From CAG-582 sp964551965 (GTDB taxonomy: Bacteria; Bacillota_I; Bacilli_A; RF39; UBA660): a stretch of 34,475 nt of DNA. The stretch covers positions 1-34,475 of the forward strand of contig CAZKFB010000009.1 in assembly GCA_964551965.1 (NCBI GenBank), given 5' to 3'. How positions within the stretch are numbered: position 1 is the first letter of the stretch; every line of letters begins with the position of its first letter. Position numbers and translations under genes: made by a program. Of the stretch, positions 33,130-34,475 are shown piece after piece. The notes beneath the pieces are model-generated. The model made no database searches, had not been told where the DNA came from, and saw only the letters and a list, made by a program, of their open reading frames with translations.

Positions 33130-34398
33130 TTATCTTTGCTCCTTTTTTAGATATTTGTTGAATCTTTCCTCATTATAGGAAAGACCAATCGATTTATCTC
33201 GACTAAACTTAAGTACTAGTCTTTCAAATTTTTCTAAGGCATCTTTATTATTTACATCCTGTTCAACTATGCTTTCAAATATATCAAAAGCTTTCATAGC
33301 TGCTGCTGTACCTGAATTATTTGCTTCAACATATATACATCCACCCATTATTTCAACTTCACTTGGGAATGCATCTTTAATTCTGACTATTGAATTATCT
33401 AGTCGTAAATCATTTTGTTTTACTTCTTTTTCTTTCTTTTTCTTCTTTTTAACTTTAGTTACTCTAATTTCTTCCGGATCTTGCTTTTTAATTATAGGTT
33501 CAATTGGAATCTCTTTAATTTCCTCTACTACTTCTTTAATCTCTTCTTTAGTATCTATTTGCAATGGTGTTGCTACTTCATGTTGAATAGCTATATTCTC
33601 TGGAACTATTATAGGAGTGTCATATTTAGCTATCTCTTCTCTTACTCTTCTCTCTTCTTCCCTTTTTCTTTCAAGTTCTAATTGTTTCTCTTCATCAATC
33701 TTTCTTTGAAGATTAGAAGCATAATTAAAGTCAACACTACAAATATAATTTCTATAAACGGCTATATCGAAGAAATTATTGCGCTTATTTTCAAGTCTAT
33801 TACGAAGATTATTAATTATTCTTCTTTCTTGATCAGCATTAAATAAATCTTTAATCGACTTAATATATCTTAACCCATTAGCATGATTATATTTGTCATA
33901 GTAACAAATTGTCATTAAGACCTTATCAAAATCCGATAAATCAGAACTATCTATCTCTTCAAGTGTCAATACTCCAACATATAATTTTGTTATCAAAGCT
34001 TTCTTTATTTGTTTTGTTTTATTAGATATGGCATTTGTCTGATTAATCTTAGCTTGCTCTTCTAATGCTTTCTTTTCTTCTTTTTCTTTTCTAATTCTTA
34101 ACTCTTCTTCTAAACCTTTCTTTTGTTGCTGAATAGGTTCAAAATCAACAAATTTTTCATTTGATGCAACATCTAATGCTAAGTCTAAATGCCCAAGTCT
34201 AATCAATATATTAATTCGATAAAAATTGAATTCAGGATAATCGACATAAGGTTTGTCCATAGTTAAAATTAAGGCCTGTTCTAATTTGCCCGCATTTAAC
34301 TCTCTTTCAATTAAATCTAGACGTTTTCGAAAAAACAATAAATATTTTAAAGTATACCCCTTATAAAATTCTTTCTTATCAACATCATATACTTTCAT
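33130..34398 (-). CDS. TPR-like/coiled-coil protein, first gene with the giant repeat protein
   Basis: A 422-aa soluble protein in three parts. Residues ~12-90 form paired helices typical of TPR-like scaffolds (AGKLEQALILTMDKPYVDYP, then RLGHLDLALDVASN). Residues ~95-240 contain charged coiled coil and a middle helical unit; residues ~235-345 are a Glu/Lys/Arg-rich linker (KLELERKREEERR-type and KKKKKKEKE stretches). The last ~70 residues (AFPSEVEIMGGCIYVEANNSGTAAAMKAFDIFESIV) form another helical-repeat-like unit. No enzyme motif seen. Its stop lies 1 nt before the start of the 1407-aa gene, so both are made together and a complex is likely. The start follows AAAGGAAA and an extended -10 promoter. 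Family not recognised. Confidence 0.7.
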   Translation of the reverse strand: MKVYDVDKKEFYKGYTLKYLLFFRKRLDLIERELNAGKLEQALILTMDKPYVDYPEFNFYRINILIRLGHLDLALDVASNEKFVDFEPIQQQKKGLEEELRIRKEKEEKKALEEQAKINQTNAISNKTKQIKKALITKLYVGVLTLEEIDSSDLSDFDKVLMTICYYDKYNHANGLRYIKSIKDLFNADQERRIINNLRNRLENKRNNFFDIAVYRNYICSVDFNYASNLQRKIDEEKQLELERKREEERRVREEIAKYDTPIIVPENIAIQHEVATPLQIDTKEEIKEVVEEIKEIPIEPIIKKQDPEEIRVTKVKKKKKKEKEVKQNDLRLDNSIVRIKDAFPSEVEIMGGCIYVEANNSGTAAAMKAFDIFESIVEQDVNNKDALEKFERLVLKFSRDKSIGLSYNEERFNKYLKKEQR

Positions 34399-34421
34399 AA
34401 AACAAATTTCCTTTACTTGCT

Positions 34422-34430
34422 ATTATAACA
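34422..34430 (-). promoter_or_regulatory. Extended -10 promoter of the repeat-protein operon
   Basis: The minus strand reads TGTTATAAT; +1 near 34415, leader about 17 nt. Confidence 0.65.
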
Positions 34431-34450
34431 TATTTTTATTATTTCAATAG

Positions 34451-34475
34451 AAAAAACTACTAAATTTAGTAGTTT
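34451..34475 (-). terminator. Terminator at the right edge
   Basis: AAACTACTA (34454-34462) pairs with TAGTAGTTT (34467-34475), loop AATT, then six T on the minus strand. It implies a minus-strand gene ending just beyond the window. Confidence 0.75.

Overview
The window is a very AT-rich, densely packed bacterial segment with Firmicutes-type genes: enolase, a PrsA-like foldase, PlsC, a U32 protein, DegV, a LURP-one/YxjI protein, HdeD/DUF308 and CmpB. It most resembles the small-genome, gut-associated Bacilli near the Mollicutes (RF39/Erysipelotrichales-like); that placement is inference from gene content and composition. TGG encodes Trp, and a TGA stop forms an ATGA start/stop overlap at 14110-14113, so the code is the standard one, not the Mycoplasma code. 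Ribosome sites match AAGGAGGTGAT, often through its GGTGAT half. Promoters are mostly extended -10 boxes (TGnTATAAT) with no clear -35.

Layout. 1-274: 5' end of enolase (minus). 329-1306: PrsA-like foldase (minus). 1422-2000: PlsC (plus), convergent with an M3-like metallopeptidase (minus). 3123-4769: unknown helical protein (minus), divergent from a HerA-type ATPase (4901-6670, plus). 6694-7604: a small lipoprotein and a small membrane protein, divergent from one palindromic promoter region; the membrane protein appears to start at ATA. 7622-12220: two ABC-FtsX fusion transporters in an operon. 12276-13568: membrane-anchored polysaccharide deacetylase. 13625-16670: operon of a zinc-ribbon polytopic membrane protein, a small membrane protein and a LURP-one protein. 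16720-18126: DUF308 protein plus an unknown. 18279-19774: ABC-2 type ATPase and permease (plus).

19775-20410 is the only long gene-free stretch. It holds a chain of well-formed hairpins, many with U-G pairs that only work in plus-strand RNA, ending at a terminator-like element. I read it as an unrecognised structured non-coding RNA of about 350 nt, followed by a second nested inverted-repeat element with a C-rich loop. This is my leading candidate for something undescribed.

20411-23662: tightly coupled U32 / small exported protein / RdgB operon (minus). 23714-24715: family 2 glycosyltransferase (minus). 24836-26699: two overlapping unknown genes (plus) that look like diverged paralogues. 26696-28073: exported protein and DegV (minus). 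28168-28902: CmpB-family membrane protein (plus). 28905-34398: a two-gene operon (minus) of a TPR-like/coiled protein and a 1407-aa protein made of about 13 repeats of roughly 90 residues, with sigma-70 region-4-like HTH signatures; this is the second main candidate.

Throughout, terminator hairpins include stop codons and predicted 5' leaders are often under 20 nt, as expected of a streamlined genome. No tRNA, rRNA, insertion sequence, CRISPR array or integrase was seen.
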